Source: a virus. From it: DNA of 41,678 nucleotides. Where the stretch lies: the IMG/VR virus record IMGVR_UViG_3300021093_000151, positions 1 to 41,678 of that record; one strand, written 5' to 3'. The notes under the pieces are model-generated. The model ran no database searches, was not told where the DNA came from, and saw only the letters and a list, made by a program, of their open reading frames with translations. This document shows, one piece after another, positions 1-8,194 of this stretch; positions within the stretch are counted from its first letter, which is position 1; each line of letters begins with the position of its first letter. Position numbers and translations under genes: made by a program.

Positions 1-1325
1 CACCAACACAAACAAGAACAAGCACACAGACACCAACACAAACTCAAACACCAACACAAACAAGAACAGCTACAAACACAAGAACAAGTACTCAAACACT
101 GACACAAACTCAAACACCAACACAAACACCGACACAGACACAAACCCAGACATCTACACAAACACGAACACAAACACCAGCTGCTACTAAAACACAAACG
201 AGAACATCTACTCAGACACCTACACATACTCAAACACCAACACATACTCAAACACCAACACAGACTCAAACATCAACACAGACTCAAACACCAACACAAA
301 CTCAAACACCAACACAGACTCAAACACCAACACAAACAAGAACAGCTACAAACACGAGAACAAACACACAAACACCAACCCAAACTCAAACATCAACACA
401 AACACCAACACAAACACAGACTCAAACACAAACACAGACTCAAACACCCACACAAACTCAAACAACTACACAAACAAGAACATCTACAAATACAAGAACA
501 AATACACCCACACAAACACAAACACCAACACAAACCCAAACGTCAACACACACACAGACACCAACACAAACAAGAACATCTACTAGTACGAGAACATCCA
601 CTCAAACACCCACTCAAACTCAAACACCGACACAAACCCAAACCCCGACTCAAACACAAACTTTTACACCAACCCAGACAAGAACATCTACTAATACAAG
701 AACCTCAACTCAGACTAGAACAAGATCTCAAACACCCACTCAAACAAGAACAGCTACAAGTACTAGAACATCCACCCAAACACCTACAGCTACAAAAACA
801 GCAATACCTACAAGAACGAAATCACCCACACAAACTAGAACATCAACAAGTACACGTACAAGCACACAATCCCCCACTGCTACTAAAACACCAGGTGTAT
901 CAGCTACCAGAACACCTACACCATCAAGAACAGCTACCCAAACTCCGACAAAAACAAGAACAGCTACACAAACTAGAACATCAACAAGAACACCAACAGG
1001 TACAGGTATTGCATGTGGTAACCCACTTACTCAAACATGGTCAGTATTAAACAATGAAGGTGGTGATGTTACTGATCTTAGCTGGTCAGTAACTACAAAC
1101 CCTAATGGTGCAACAGTTTCATTTACAGCCTCTCCAATATCTGTAGATTGGGCGCAACAAATTACACTTGGTACTATTGCAGGTTGCTGCGATACTAACA
1201 TACCAATTCAATTAACGTTTAATTGGACCGACCCCGATGATGGTACACCTAAATCTCGTTTAGCACCAGATCCTGCTACTGATTTTTGTGGTTTTGGGTC
1301 AAGTTATACACTTGTACTTTCATAA
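1..1325 (+). CDS. Thr-X repeat fibre/adhesin-like protein, 3' part
   Basis: The reading frame is already open at base 3 and ends in TAA at 1323-1325, so only the C-terminal part (about 440 residues) is present. Residues 1-335 are almost strictly alternating Thr-X, with X being Gln, Pro, Arg, Ser or Ala. After base 1008 follows a compact domain of about 105 residues with four Cys, including a CC pair, and many beta-prone Val/Thr/Ser/Asn stretches (start IACGNPLTQTWSV, end SSYTLVLS). The design of a long Thr-rich stalk with a globular tip matches the protein at 26932-28485, and both flank the structural module. The likely role is an extended virion fibre or host-attachment protein. That role is inferred; no catalytic motif is visible and the N-terminus lies outside the window. 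Confidence 0.75.
   Translation, partial: PTQTRTSTQTPTQTQTPTQTRTATNTRTSTQTLTQTQTPTQTPTQTQTQTSTQTRTQTPAATKTQTRTSTQTPTHTQTPTHTQTPTQTQTSTQTQTPTQTQTPTQTQTPTQTRTATNTRTNTQTPTQTQTSTQTPTQTQTQTQTQTQTPTQTQTTTQTRTSTNTRTNTPTQTQTPTQTQTSTHTQTPTQTRTSTSTRTSTQTPTQTQTPTQTQTPTQTQTFTPTQTRTSTNTRTSTQTRTRSQTPTQTRTATSTRTSTQTPTATKTAIPTRTKSPTQTRTSTSTRTSTQSPTATKTPGVSATRTPTPSRTATQTPTKTRTATQTRTSTRTPTGTGIACGNPLTQTWSVLNNEGGDVTDLSWSVTTNPNGATVSFTASPISVDWAQQITLGTIAGCCDTNIPIQLTFNWTDPDDGTPKSRLAPDPATDFCGFGSSYTLVLS
3..1007 (+). repeat. Degenerate 6-bp (ACACAA/ACACCA) coding repeat tract
   Basis: About 1 kb is built from degenerate hexamers such as acacaa, acacca, acaaga and acagct, giving a Thr-X dipeptide repeat. The + strand is almost only A and C. 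Longer units of 12-30 bases recur, for example the pattern CAAACACCAACA, which should allow length change by slippage or recombination. Confidence 0.9.
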
Positions 1326-1365
1326 TTTTATATATCAACGATATATATATATTTACGAGCTCCAC

Positions 1366-1373
1366 ACTAAATA
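1366..1373 (+). promoter_or_regulatory. Late promoter box ACTAAATA (variant)
   Basis: ACTAAATA lies 9 bases upstream of the portal ATG. It resembles the T4 late -10 element TATAAATA but the spacing is longer than at most other genes here. The gap 1326-1382 otherwise holds only an AT dinucleotide run. Confidence 0.45.
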
Positions 1374-1382
1374 ATAGTAATT

Positions 1383-3167
1383 ATGGCAACTACTGGTGAT
1401 GACAGCACGTTTGGGAAAACTATGATGAAGTTTATTACTAATAGACTTCCATATCAAAGTTACACAAATGTTACACCTATTAATGAATTAAACCCTAAAT
1501 ACACCGATTTCGCTGATAAAGGTAGTAAAAGAATTGAAGCATTACAAAGACAAAGTATAAGTGCATCAACATTATATAATAATACACCAATACCTGGATT
1601 AATTAACTCTTATAGAGATGCATATTTATATGCTAACATACAACAAGATAAAGCATCAAGATTAGGTGACTACAGGGTAATGGCTGCTTTTTCGGAAATT
1701 TCAAATTGTTTAGATCAAATTTGCGATGAATTAATTAACAAAGATGCAGATGGTAATATTGTAAAATTACAAATTAAAAATCGCAAGTCGGATTTTACTG
1801 ATGCTAGTTTTAAAAAACTAAATGATGAGTTTAACAAATATATACAGTATTTTGATTTAGATTATGCAGGTTGGGAATATTTTAGACAATTGTTGATAGA
1901 GGGTGAAATATATTTTGAACATATAATACACAAAGATCATCCCGAGGCTGGTATTTTAGGTGTTCTTAAAATACCAACAGAGTTAATAGATCCTATTTTT
2001 ACAAATGTACAAAATCACGTTGTAAAGGGTTATTTGCTTAGAAAACCTGTATTTGACCCAAAAAATCCGCAAAAAATAGAAAAATTTGAGTTTATACCAA
2101 TGGATGTAAATCAAATTACATACATCAATTCAGGTATTTGGAATGAAAATAAAACAATTAGATTACCATATATTGAAAATGCACGTAGAGCATATAGGCA
2201 ATTATCTTTAATTGAAGATTCTATTGTAATTTATAGATTAGTAAGAGCTCCAGAAAGACTTGTATTCAATGTTGATACAGGTAACTTACCAGCCCCTCAA
2301 GCTGAAAGTTATCTTAAAAAGTTACAACAAATGTATTGGAAGAAATTTAGTTATGATCCACAAGGTGGTGGTACAGTGACTAAATTTAGCCCTCAATCGA
2401 TGCTTGATAGTTTTTGGTTCGCTAAAAGAACCGGTAGCGAGGGTACTAGTGTTACGAGTTTACCTGCTGGTGCAAATTTAGGTGAGTTATCAGACTTAAT
2501 GTATTTTGTTAAAAAGTTATACCAGTCATTAAAAGTACCTGTTACAAGACTTAACCCTGAAGATGCATTTAAGGATGGTTTAGATATTTTACGTGAAGAA
2601 TTAAAGTTTGCTAACTTTTTAATTAGACAACAACAAAGATTTGCTTCAGGATTAAAAAATGGGTTTGTAACTCATTTAAAATTAAGAGGTTTTTGGAAAG
2701 AATTAGAATTAAAAGAACAAGATGTAGATATTGTTTTTAACGTACCCACTAATTTTTATGAAATGAGAGCTCAACAAAAACTTGAGCTCAAACTTAATAA
2801 TTTTAGCACTGCTACGCAAAATGACTTTATTAGTAAGTTATATGGTATGAAAAAATACCTAGGTTGGAGTGATGAAGACATTAAAGCTAATAGAGAATTT
2901 TTAAGAAAAGATAGAGAATTGCAATGGGAATTAGAACAAATAGCTGCTGGAGGACCCAACTGGCGTTCAACATATACACCTCAAGCTGGTGGTGGTGAAG
3001 GTGGTGAAGCATCAACACCACCTGGGTTTGGTCCAGCACCTGCAGGGGTTGGTGCAGGGGGTGCGGTAGGGGGGGAAGTAGCACCTGAAGGAACACCAAC
3101 ACCTGAAGCAACGCCACCGGTACCTGAAGGGGGACCAACACCTGAAGCAACCCCACCAGCAACATAA
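1383..3167 (+). CDS. 20: Portal vertex protein, T4 gp20-like
   Basis: This is the dodecameric portal at the head vertex, through which DNA is packaged and to which the neck attaches. The 594-aa product aligns by eye with T4 gp20 (524 aa) through the central block LIEDSIVIYRLVRAPERL (about residues 277-294), followed by VFNVDTGNLPAP, then FWFAKRTGS...SLPAGANLGELSD and DILREELKFANFLIRQQQRF, which are the T4 positions for the RAPDRRVWYVDTGNMPA, YWLQRRDGK and ITRDELTFAKF motifs. The C-terminal 60 residues are a Gly/Pro/Glu-rich tail (APEGTPTPEATPP-type repeats, locally GC-richer) absent from T4 gp20. The start ATG at 1383 has no Shine-Dalgarno. Scaffold, protease and capsid genes do not follow it as they do in T4; fibre genes do. 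Confidence 0.95.
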   Translation: MATTGDDSTFGKTMMKFITNRLPYQSYTNVTPINELNPKYTDFADKGSKRIEALQRQSISASTLYNNTPIPGLINSYRDAYLYANIQQDKASRLGDYRVMAAFSEISNCLDQICDELINKDADGNIVKLQIKNRKSDFTDASFKKLNDEFNKYIQYFDLDYAGWEYFRQLLIEGEIYFEHIIHKDHPEAGILGVLKIPTELIDPIFTNVQNHVVKGYLLRKPVFDPKNPQKIEKFEFIPMDVNQITYINSGIWNENKTIRLPYIENARRAYRQLSLIEDSIVIYRLVRAPERLVFNVDTGNLPAPQAESYLKKLQQMYWKKFSYDPQGGGTVTKFSPQSMLDSFWFAKRTGSEGTSVTSLPAGANLGELSDLMYFVKKLYQSLKVPVTRLNPEDAFKDGLDILREELKFANFLIRQQQRFASGLKNGFVTHLKLRGFWKELELKEQDVDIVFNVPTNFYEMRAQQKLELKLNNFSTATQNDFISKLYGMKKYLGWSDEDIKANREFLRKDRELQWELEQIAAGGPNWRSTYTPQAGGGEGGEASTPPGFGPAPAGVGAGGAVGGEVAPEGTPTPEATPPVPEGGPTPEATPPAT

Positions 3168-3176
3168 CAAGCAAAC

Positions 3177-3184
3177 AATAAATA
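3177..3184 (+). promoter_or_regulatory. Late promoter box AATAAATA
   Basis: AATAAATA is followed by 5 bases and then the ATG at 3190. This matches the T4 late -10 box spacing that would start transcription at the ATG. Confidence 0.65.
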
Positions 3185-3189
3185 TTATT

Positions 3190-3543
3190 ATGGAAGTATC
3201 AAAAAATTCATTAATTTCGTCATTTTCAAATGGCAGATTTCCAACAGGTGCAGACTTTGAAAATTTAATAGATTCTTGTTATAATGAAGGTAGTGTAGTA
3301 ACAAGTGTTTCAGCTGTATCTGCATTCAACGGTAACACGTTTACTGATTATTTATCTTCGCAAACTGCACAAATTAATCAAGTAAATGCTGCAAATATTT
3401 CTGTTGCAAATTTAGTTTTTGATAGTATAACAACTAATGGTAGCTCTGGTATTGATGCAAGTATAGTGGTGAGTTTGGTGCCTTCAGGTAGTGGTATTTT
3501 ATATTTCGAAAAAGGTATACTTGTAAATTACAGTGTATTATAA
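3190..3543 (+). CDS. Small tail-fibre-like structural protein
   Basis: The product is a 117-aa protein. The N-terminal segment SSFSNGRFPTGADFENLIDSC (about residues 10-30) has the PTG/PT-x-x-F-x-x-LIDS pattern seen at the N-terminus of many phage tail-fibre and virion proteins. The rest is Ser/Val/Asn-rich and probably beta-structured, ending in GSGILYFEKGILVNYSVL. It has its own late promoter box 5 bases before the start and sits between the portal and larger fibre-like genes. The role is inferred from composition, the LIDS motif and context. No enzymatic motif is seen. Confidence 0.6.
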   Translation: MEVSKNSLISSFSNGRFPTGADFENLIDSCYNEGSVVTSVSAVSAFNGNTFTDYLSSQTAQINQVNAANISVANLVFDSITTNGSSGIDASIVVSLVPSGSGILYFEKGILVNYSVL

Positions 3544-3570
3544 TTTGTTGTTGAATCTATTTACATAAAT

Positions 3571-3578
3571 TGTAAATA
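3571..3578 (+). promoter_or_regulatory. Late promoter-like box TGTAAATA
   Basis: TGTAAATA lies 5 bases before the ATG at 3584. It deviates from the consensus at the first two positions but has the standard spacing. Confidence 0.45.
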
Positions 3579-3583
3579 GTGTT

Positions 3584-4189
3584 ATGAAGTTAATTTCAAA
3601 ACTGTTATCTTCATTTAGAAGTAAACCAAAAAATGCATTGGTAACCCCGGTGCCAGAGAAAAATATTATAGTGGTAAATACACCAGAGTATATACCCACA
3701 GATATACCTAGAGTTTCAACAATTGTAAGTGATGATGGTTTAGTTTTTAATGAAGAAGGTTTACCAACCAATATCACTGAAAATGCATATACAATAACTA
3801 AACGAAATTTTACACCTTCGCATGTATATGCTGAACCAGCTTTTGCACCGTGGAGTGAGCAAAATAGAATTAAAAATATCAATCAGCAACCTATAGCTGT
3901 AGGTACACCGCCTCCACCGTTACCGTCAGAAACACCTGTAAACGTACCAGATGATAATGGTAATGTATCAGTATATAACGGTTACCCTATTATGTTTACA
4001 ACACCTGATGGTAATAAAATTGCTATAAATAATAGAGGTGATAGTATCTTCAATACTAAAGATGATTATAAATTAGTAAATGAGTCAGGAGCTGTAGCTA
4101 CTATAGGTAAGTTTGTTGAAGTATTAAATTGTGATTTATATAACAAGGAAAAAATAGTTAGTATTCAAGGGAACGTATTAATTGTGTAA
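3584..4189 (+). CDS. Unknown protein, Pro-rich middle, probable virion component
   Basis: I do not recognise this 201-aa protein. It starts with a short basic helix (MKLISKLLSSFRSKPKN) and continues with a Pro/Thr-rich stretch (TPVPEKNIIVVNTPEYIPTD). A PPPPLPSETP patch lies near residue 110, and the C-terminal third (from about 125) looks like a small beta domain (YNGYPIMFTTPDGNKIAINN). No signal peptide or membrane helix is evident. It has a late-type promoter and lies among structural genes, so a virion or fibre-assembly role is a reasonable inference only. It ends one base before the next ATG. Confidence 0.6.
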   Translation: MKLISKLLSSFRSKPKNALVTPVPEKNIIVVNTPEYIPTDIPRVSTIVSDDGLVFNEEGLPTNITENAYTITKRNFTPSHVYAEPAFAPWSEQNRIKNINQQPIAVGTPPPPLPSETPVNVPDDNGNVSVYNGYPIMFTTPDGNKIAINNRGDSIFNTKDDYKLVNESGAVATIGKFVEVLNCDLYNKEKIVSIQGNVLIV

Positions 4190-4399
4190 ATGAATAAATA
4201 CCGTTACTACATAATACATACATCTGGAAACAACAAAGAGGTTTACGGTGTTATTAAAGAAACAAAGAAAAATATTACGGTAGCGGTAATACAGTCAAAT
4301 CATGATAAGAAGATTATAAATAAAATTATTGTTCTCAGTAAAACTACAATTACTAATAACCTTAGTCAATTTGATTTCACAACAACGATTGAACAATAA
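4190..4399 (+). CDS. Small unknown protein
   Basis: The product is a 69-aa, Lys/Ile/Thr-rich protein of mixed beta character (MNKYRYYIIHTSGNNKEVYG...). The ATG at 4190 directly follows the TAA of the upstream gene, so it is probably translationally coupled. The 3' end overlaps the late promoter box of the next gene. I see no motif. It could be a short beta-barrel (SH3-like) protein, but that is a guess from the alternating pattern. Confidence 0.55.
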   Translation: MNKYRYYIIHTSGNNKEVYGVIKETKKNITVAVIQSNHDKKIINKIIVLSKTTITNNLSQFDFTTTIEQ

Positions 4400-4402
4400 A
4401 TA
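4395..4402 (+). promoter_or_regulatory. Late promoter box AATAAATA
   Basis: AATAAATA sits 5 bases before the ATG at 4408 and overlaps the end of the preceding small gene. Confidence 0.65.
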
Positions 4403-4407
4403 CTTAT

Positions 4408-6282
4408 ATGTCTGAACAAATAAATATATCGAAAATTAAGATAAGAAGAGGGTTAGATTCAGAAAGATTGCAAGTTATATTAGATAACGGTGAATTAGGA
4501 TTCACAACAGACACTCAAAGACTTTTCGTTGGTGATGGGGTTACAGTAGGTGGTTTACCTGCAGCTAATAAATTTGCAGGTAGTTTTGCAACAGTTAATA
4601 ATGTAACTACGATTGAGGAAGGCGACTACGTTATAATCAGCAATAGTTTGTATATTTTTAATGGTGGTAATAAAAATAATATTGCTAACTATCTTAGTTT
4701 ATCTAATGTAGGTGTTGATGGTACAACAATTGACTACAACGCATTCAATCAATTATATGTTAAAAGTATTTTAAATTTATTAGGATCATCTATTGATACA
4801 ACTAAAGGTATATACATAACACCAGGGTCCTTATTAGGAGTTAATGTTGATAATGTATCAATTATATATAACGGTCAAGGTAAATTAGCTATTGCCGGGT
4901 TAACAGCAGCTCAACACGGTAATTTAGGTGGTGGTAGTTTGCATACAGTTGCAACTACAGTATTACCTGGTTTCATGTCTGCTTCTGATAAAACTAAATT
5001 GGATGATAGCCCTGTTTGGACATTATCAGCTTTAACAAATCCGCAAGCACTTGTAGTTGCAAATGCTATTAATCAATATGATAATTGTCAAATTTCTAAT
5101 GTAGGTGGTATAAGTTCAGTTAATTTACAAACACCACCTTATACTGTTAATGTTGATTATTTTTTAAATCAACAAAATCAATACAATGAAACAGTGCAGC
5201 CTGGGTCTATATTATACACAGCATTAAATTCATCAAAAATTTCAAATGTTGGCGAGTTAGCGCAGTGGACGGTTGATTCAAGCTCTATTGCATCATTTCC
5301 TTATGATACAGCATTTGTATTAGGTGGTAGTGATGGTTACATGTACGGTTTTTATCTTTCCGCACCAACCTATACGTTACCATTTAGCACTAATATAATA
5401 TGGAATATGGTAGAGTCTAACACTACCAGCTCGTTAATGGGTACAATTTCTTCTGTTGTTTCACAAACAATAACAGGCTATAAAGTATTTGATGTATACC
5501 CTATCACATCAACATCGTTTGTAATTAAGAGCCTTTACCCGAATTTTTGTTATTCGGAAAATAATATAGGTGGTACAACAAATATTACTATTACTCAAAA
5601 CAATCCAGGTAAACACTCTGCATCTTTGTCAAGAAAGTTTATATGTAACCCTACAATATCAAACGTTGTACCTGTATCAGGTAGCCAAACAACTATAGCA
5701 ATTAATATTAACAGCGGTATAAACGGATCTGCTGTAGACGCAAATAATGATAATAGAGCATTAACTATATATAATAGCGATTACAGCAAAAATGTGTTTT
5801 ATTTTTACAACGCAAGTACACCTACCCCTACACCATCTATCAATTTAAATGCAGCAATACCAGGTTTGGTAACTAATTTTTACCCGATAGCATATACTTC
5901 TGCAGACCCATCAAACACTGTAGTAGATTCATTAACCGCACAATTAGCAGTAGCGGGATTTGATGTAATATCAAAAGCATCTTTTAATATTGTTATTAAA
6001 ACCCAGAACCCTGGGTATTGTTTGGATGTTTATACAAATTATAACGGGTCAATTATTAGCACAGTTGGAAAAGGTGGTGGTGGTAGTGATGGTGATTTAT
6101 TTACAGTAGATAATTCATCGAACGGTGTACCTGAATTGTATAGTTTAATACCTACGTGCGGTGATGTTATCACCGATGACGGTTCACCAGCAGTACAAAA
6201 TATAGTATTACCCGGTATACCAGCAGTTGTATACACAACGCAGAGTAGTACACGAAACAGCGTTGCTTTAATTAAATACTAA
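4408..6282 (+). CDS. Tail fibre / receptor-binding protein with Mtd-type N-terminus
   Basis: The product is a 624-aa fibre-like protein. The N-terminus (residues 5-55) has the pattern IKIRRGLDSERL...DNGELGFTTDTQRLFVGDG, typical of the virion-attachment domain of Mtd-like and other phage fibre proteins. Around residues 170-200 comes HTVATTVLPGFMSASDKTKLD, a form of the widespread fibre motif H-x-x-AT-x-x-x-PGFMSA-x-DK-x-KLD. The C-terminal 400 residues are Ser/Asn/Thr-rich and beta-like, ending QSSTRNSVALIKY. It has its own late promoter. The next gene starts with a related N-terminal domain, so the two are probably paralogous fibre components. The receptor and symmetry are unknown. Confidence 0.8.
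   Translation: MSEQINISKIKIRRGLDSERLQVILDNGELGFTTDTQRLFVGDGVTVGGLPAANKFAGSFATVNNVTTIEEGDYVIISNSLYIFNGGNKNNIANYLSLSNVGVDGTTIDYNAFNQLYVKSILNLLGSSIDTTKGIYITPGSLLGVNVDNVSIIYNGQGKLAIAGLTAAQHGNLGGGSLHTVATTVLPGFMSASDKTKLDDSPVWTLSALTNPQALVVANAINQYDNCQISNVGGISSVNLQTPPYTVNVDYFLNQQNQYNETVQPGSILYTALNSSKISNVGELAQWTVDSSSIASFPYDTAFVLGGSDGYMYGFYLSAPTYTLPFSTNIIWNMVESNTTSSLMGTISSVVSQTITGYKVFDVYPITSTSFVIKSLYPNFCYSENNIGGTTNITITQNNPGKHSASLSRKFICNPTISNVVPVSGSQTTIAININSGINGSAVDANNDNRALTIYNSDYSKNVFYFYNASTPTPTPSINLNAAIPGLVTNFYPIAYTSADPSNTVVDSLTAQLAVAGFDVISKASFNIVIKTQNPGYCLDVYTNYNGSIISTVGKGGGGSDGDLFTVDNSSNGVPELYSLIPTCGDVITDDGSPAVQNIVLPGIPAVVYTTQSSTRNSVALIKY
6271..6278 (+). promoter_or_regulatory. Late promoter box ATTAAATA
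   Basis: ATTAAATA lies inside the last codons of the upstream fibre gene, 5 bases before the ATG at 6284. The same variant precedes the gp25-like gene at 19164. Confidence 0.55.
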
Positions 6283-6283
6283 T

Positions 6284-7330
6284 ATGGCTATTGAAATCGA
6301 TCAAAATACAATTATACGTTTATTGGTAAGACGTGGTTCAGAGGCGGAGAGGAACTCTATCATACTTGCACAAGGTGAACCAGGTTTTGCTTTAGATAGT
6401 AAAGTTTTGGTTGTAGGCGACGGTATAACATACGGTGGTGTTAAAGTACCTAATGTCGATAATATTACAATTGAATGGGCTGGTACAACACCTAATTATA
6501 TACAACTTAAAGATGGTGGTATAAGTAATGTAAAACTTCAATCCGTTAATGGTAACACTCTCAAAGGTAACAATACACCTAATGTTACCTCACCTATTGA
6601 TATACCTATAACAGATAATAGTTTGGTTGGTAGATTAGATAATATTAATAACGGTAACATAACATCATTAACAATACCGACCATATTTAACAATATATTT
6701 TCACCCACCGCCCCATCACCATCATTTTTAGGTTTTTGGTTTAACACAACAAATAACAAGTTATATTTCTTTGACGGTGGTAGTTGGTTAAGCAAACACC
6801 AATATGATCCTAATGGACCAGAAAGGTTATTATATGTAGGTAGCGGTGCATCAGTTGCAACATACGATGGTGGTGATAGTACAGCAGCTTCAGTATCGGG
6901 TGGTGCAATGTGGGAGATTGATACTGATTACACATCAAAAGTTTTAAGAGGTGCAGTAGATGGAGCCAATGCTACATTACCATTTGAAACAGGTGGTCAA
7001 GATACACAACAATTAACAATAGGTATGGTACCTCAACAACAACATTATCACGGTGTTGGTGATACTTGGGATCCTAATTATCCAGCTGACGACGATTTAA
7101 CGTTTAATCAACGTAGATGGACTTCAACACAATCTTTTGGTCAATCTGTATTAAGAAGCTTAATGGCTGGTGGTAGTGGTCCAAGAAGTTCTGGTGCTAT
7201 TGGTACAACAGATGCAATTCCAGTTACCGATTCAGGTACAAGTTCACCACCATCACCGGTACCAACTATACCTGCATTTAAGGGTGTATTGGTAATAAAA
7301 CGTACATCCAGGGTCTATTACACAGCTTAA
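6284..7330 (+). CDS. Tail fibre / collar-type protein, paralogous N-terminus
   Basis: The 348-aa protein opens with IIRLLVRRGSEAERNSIILAQ and GEPGFALDSKVLVVGDG, the same attachment-type domain as the preceding 624-aa protein. The C-terminal half has QQLTIGMVPQQQHYHGVGD and later PVTDSGTSSPPSPVPTIPAFKGVLVIKR. This resembles the collar/short-fibre tip, where a MP-x-H-x-H motif is followed by a final P-x-x-x-L-x-x-IK strand. His residues in the QQHYHG motif may bind metal, as in T4 gp12. The likely role is a short tail fibre or host-contact protein. The start AATATGG lacks a Shine-Dalgarno. Confidence 0.78.
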   Translation: MAIEIDQNTIIRLLVRRGSEAERNSIILAQGEPGFALDSKVLVVGDGITYGGVKVPNVDNITIEWAGTTPNYIQLKDGGISNVKLQSVNGNTLKGNNTPNVTSPIDIPITDNSLVGRLDNINNGNITSLTIPTIFNNIFSPTAPSPSFLGFWFNTTNNKLYFFDGGSWLSKHQYDPNGPERLLYVGSGASVATYDGGDSTAASVSGGAMWEIDTDYTSKVLRGAVDGANATLPFETGGQDTQQLTIGMVPQQQHYHGVGDTWDPNYPADDDLTFNQRRWTSTQSFGQSVLRSLMAGGSGPRSSGAIGTTDAIPVTDSGTSSPPSPVPTIPAFKGVLVIKRTSRVYYTA

Positions 7331-7336
7331 TAAATA
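7329..7336 (+). promoter_or_regulatory. Late promoter box AATAAATA
   Basis: AATAAATA is followed by 10 bases and then the ATG at 7347. The box begins within the stop codon of the fibre gene. Confidence 0.5.
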
Positions 7337-7346
7337 ATTATAGGCT

Positions 7347-7583
7347 ATGAAAACCAAGCCTATAAACTACTTTCAATCAAAAGAAGATTTGAAAGTATTA
7401 ACTCAGCAATGCACCTATATAAGTGTAAGCATAGCAGATATAGCTATTACTCAAAGGGGTAATATGTTTATAAAATTTAAATACGGGTGTAAAAATATTG
7501 AAAAAGAGGTAGAAAAGCTACTCATATATTTGCTAAAAGAAGGTTGGGAAATAAAAAGACGTTGCAGCATTTTTCTTTATTGA
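7347..7583 (+). CDS. Small unknown protein
   Basis: The product is a 78-aa basic protein. The last 25 residues (VEKLLIYLLKEGWEIKRRCSIFLY) resemble the end of the 75-aa product at 33798-34025 (VKYLYDEGFIIKKSVKVCIL), so the two may share a small alpha/beta fold. No known motif is seen. It has a late promoter upstream and is followed by 31 bases of AT-rich spacer with a T6-agg-A7 pattern. Confidence 0.55.
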   Translation: MKTKPINYFQSKEDLKVLTQQCTYISVSIADIAITQRGNMFIKFKYGCKNIEKEVEKLLIYLLKEGWEIKRRCSIFLY

Positions 7584-7614
7584 TCTTTTTTAGGAAAAAA
7601 ACTAGTATTTAGGT

Positions 7615-7962
7615 ATGGGTAGATCAATGACTAAGAAAGCTAGGGCTGAGTATAATCATACTTGGAACGATAATGATTACACCGGTACGTATTTCTATAG
7701 AAACTATAAACTGTGTTATCTAACAATAATGCGTTATATGCCCGGTGAAAAAGATCCGATTACCAAGGAAACGTATACCCAGATAACATATGTACCATCT
7801 ATCAACGGGTTGAGATTACATAATAGAGGGGGTGGTATATACAATTACGATATACCCCATGAATTTGCAACATTAAATGAAGCAAAAATTGGAGCAATGA
7901 AACAAGTAGATAAGAATGTAGAATTTGCTAAGGGTGTTAAGTATGTAATTGTTGAAAAATAA
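7615..7962 (+). CDS. Unknown protein
   Basis: The 115-aa protein has a basic N-terminus (MGRSMTKKARAEY) and is rich in Tyr and Asn (HTWNDNDYTGTYFYRNYKLC). It ends in FAKGVKYVIVEK. I recognise no family. No clear promoter box or Shine-Dalgarno precedes it. It ends two bases before the stop of the convergent 57-aa reverse gene. Confidence 0.55.
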   Translation: MGRSMTKKARAEYNHTWNDNDYTGTYFYRNYKLCYLTIMRYMPGEKDPITKETYTQITYVPSINGLRLHNRGGGIYNYDIPHEFATLNEAKIGAMKQVDKNVEFAKGVKYVIVEK

Positions 7963-7964
7963 AA

Positions 7965-8138
7965 CTATGTTGACCAAACAAGAGTTAATCTAGGACCCAT
8001 TTCCAAAATTTGTATAAGTGTACCACCACCTACAATTTCATTAATAAATTGATTTAAAAGGATAGTATTATTAGCAATTGATACATCACCATTTGATGTT
8101 GCTGACGTGCCGGGTACAACGGTTATATTATAGGCCAT
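7965..8138 (-). CDS. 57-aa late protein on the reverse strand
   Basis: This short frame starts at ATG 8138 and stops at TAG (7965-7967). Its product begins MAYNITVVPGTSATSNGDVS, contains TILLNQFINEIVGGGTLIQI and ends RLTLVWST. It is convincing because the reverse-strand start is preceded at 5 bases by the late box AATAAATA (also TATAAATA), followed by the same ATTGT-ATG sequence found at the TerS-like gene (16124). The function is unknown. Its size and late box suggest a small virion or fibre-associated protein. Confidence 0.65.
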   Translation of the reverse strand: MAYNITVVPGTSATSNGDVSIANNTILLNQFINEIVGGGTLIQILEMGPRLTLVWST

Positions 8139-8143
8139 ACAAT

Positions 8144-8155
8144 TATTTATTTATA
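8144..8155 (-). promoter_or_regulatory. Late promoter, overlapping TATAAATA/AATAAATA
   Basis: On the reverse strand the sequence reads TATAAATAAATA, then ATTGT, then the ATG at 8138. It contains a perfect T4 late box and an overlapping AATAAATA at the canonical 5-base spacing. Confidence 0.7.
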
Positions 8156-8178
8156 CATACTTGATTAAACATTGTGTA

Positions 8179-8184
8179 TATAAT
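8179..8184 (+). promoter_or_regulatory. Possible sigma70 -10 box TATAAT
   Basis: A perfect TATAAT would put the transcription start near 8191, four bases before the nuclease ATG at 8195. No good -35 element is seen 16-18 bases upstream, so support is weak. Confidence 0.35.
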
Positions 8185-8194
8185 AAAATAGTGT

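Noticed and set aside
1-1007. CRISPR-like array
   Set aside because: The repeats are degenerate coding hexamers in an open frame without unique spacers of constant length.
2887-3178. Two reverse frames rich in Leu/Val or Gly/Pro opposite the portal C-terminus
   Set aside because: They are shadows of the Pro/Gly/Glu-rich portal tail; composition follows from the forward repeats and no late box precedes them.
4408-7330. Diversity-generating retroelement target, because of the Mtd-type N-termini
   Set aside because: No reverse transcriptase, template repeat or IMH-like element is visible in the window; the domain is common in ordinary fibres.
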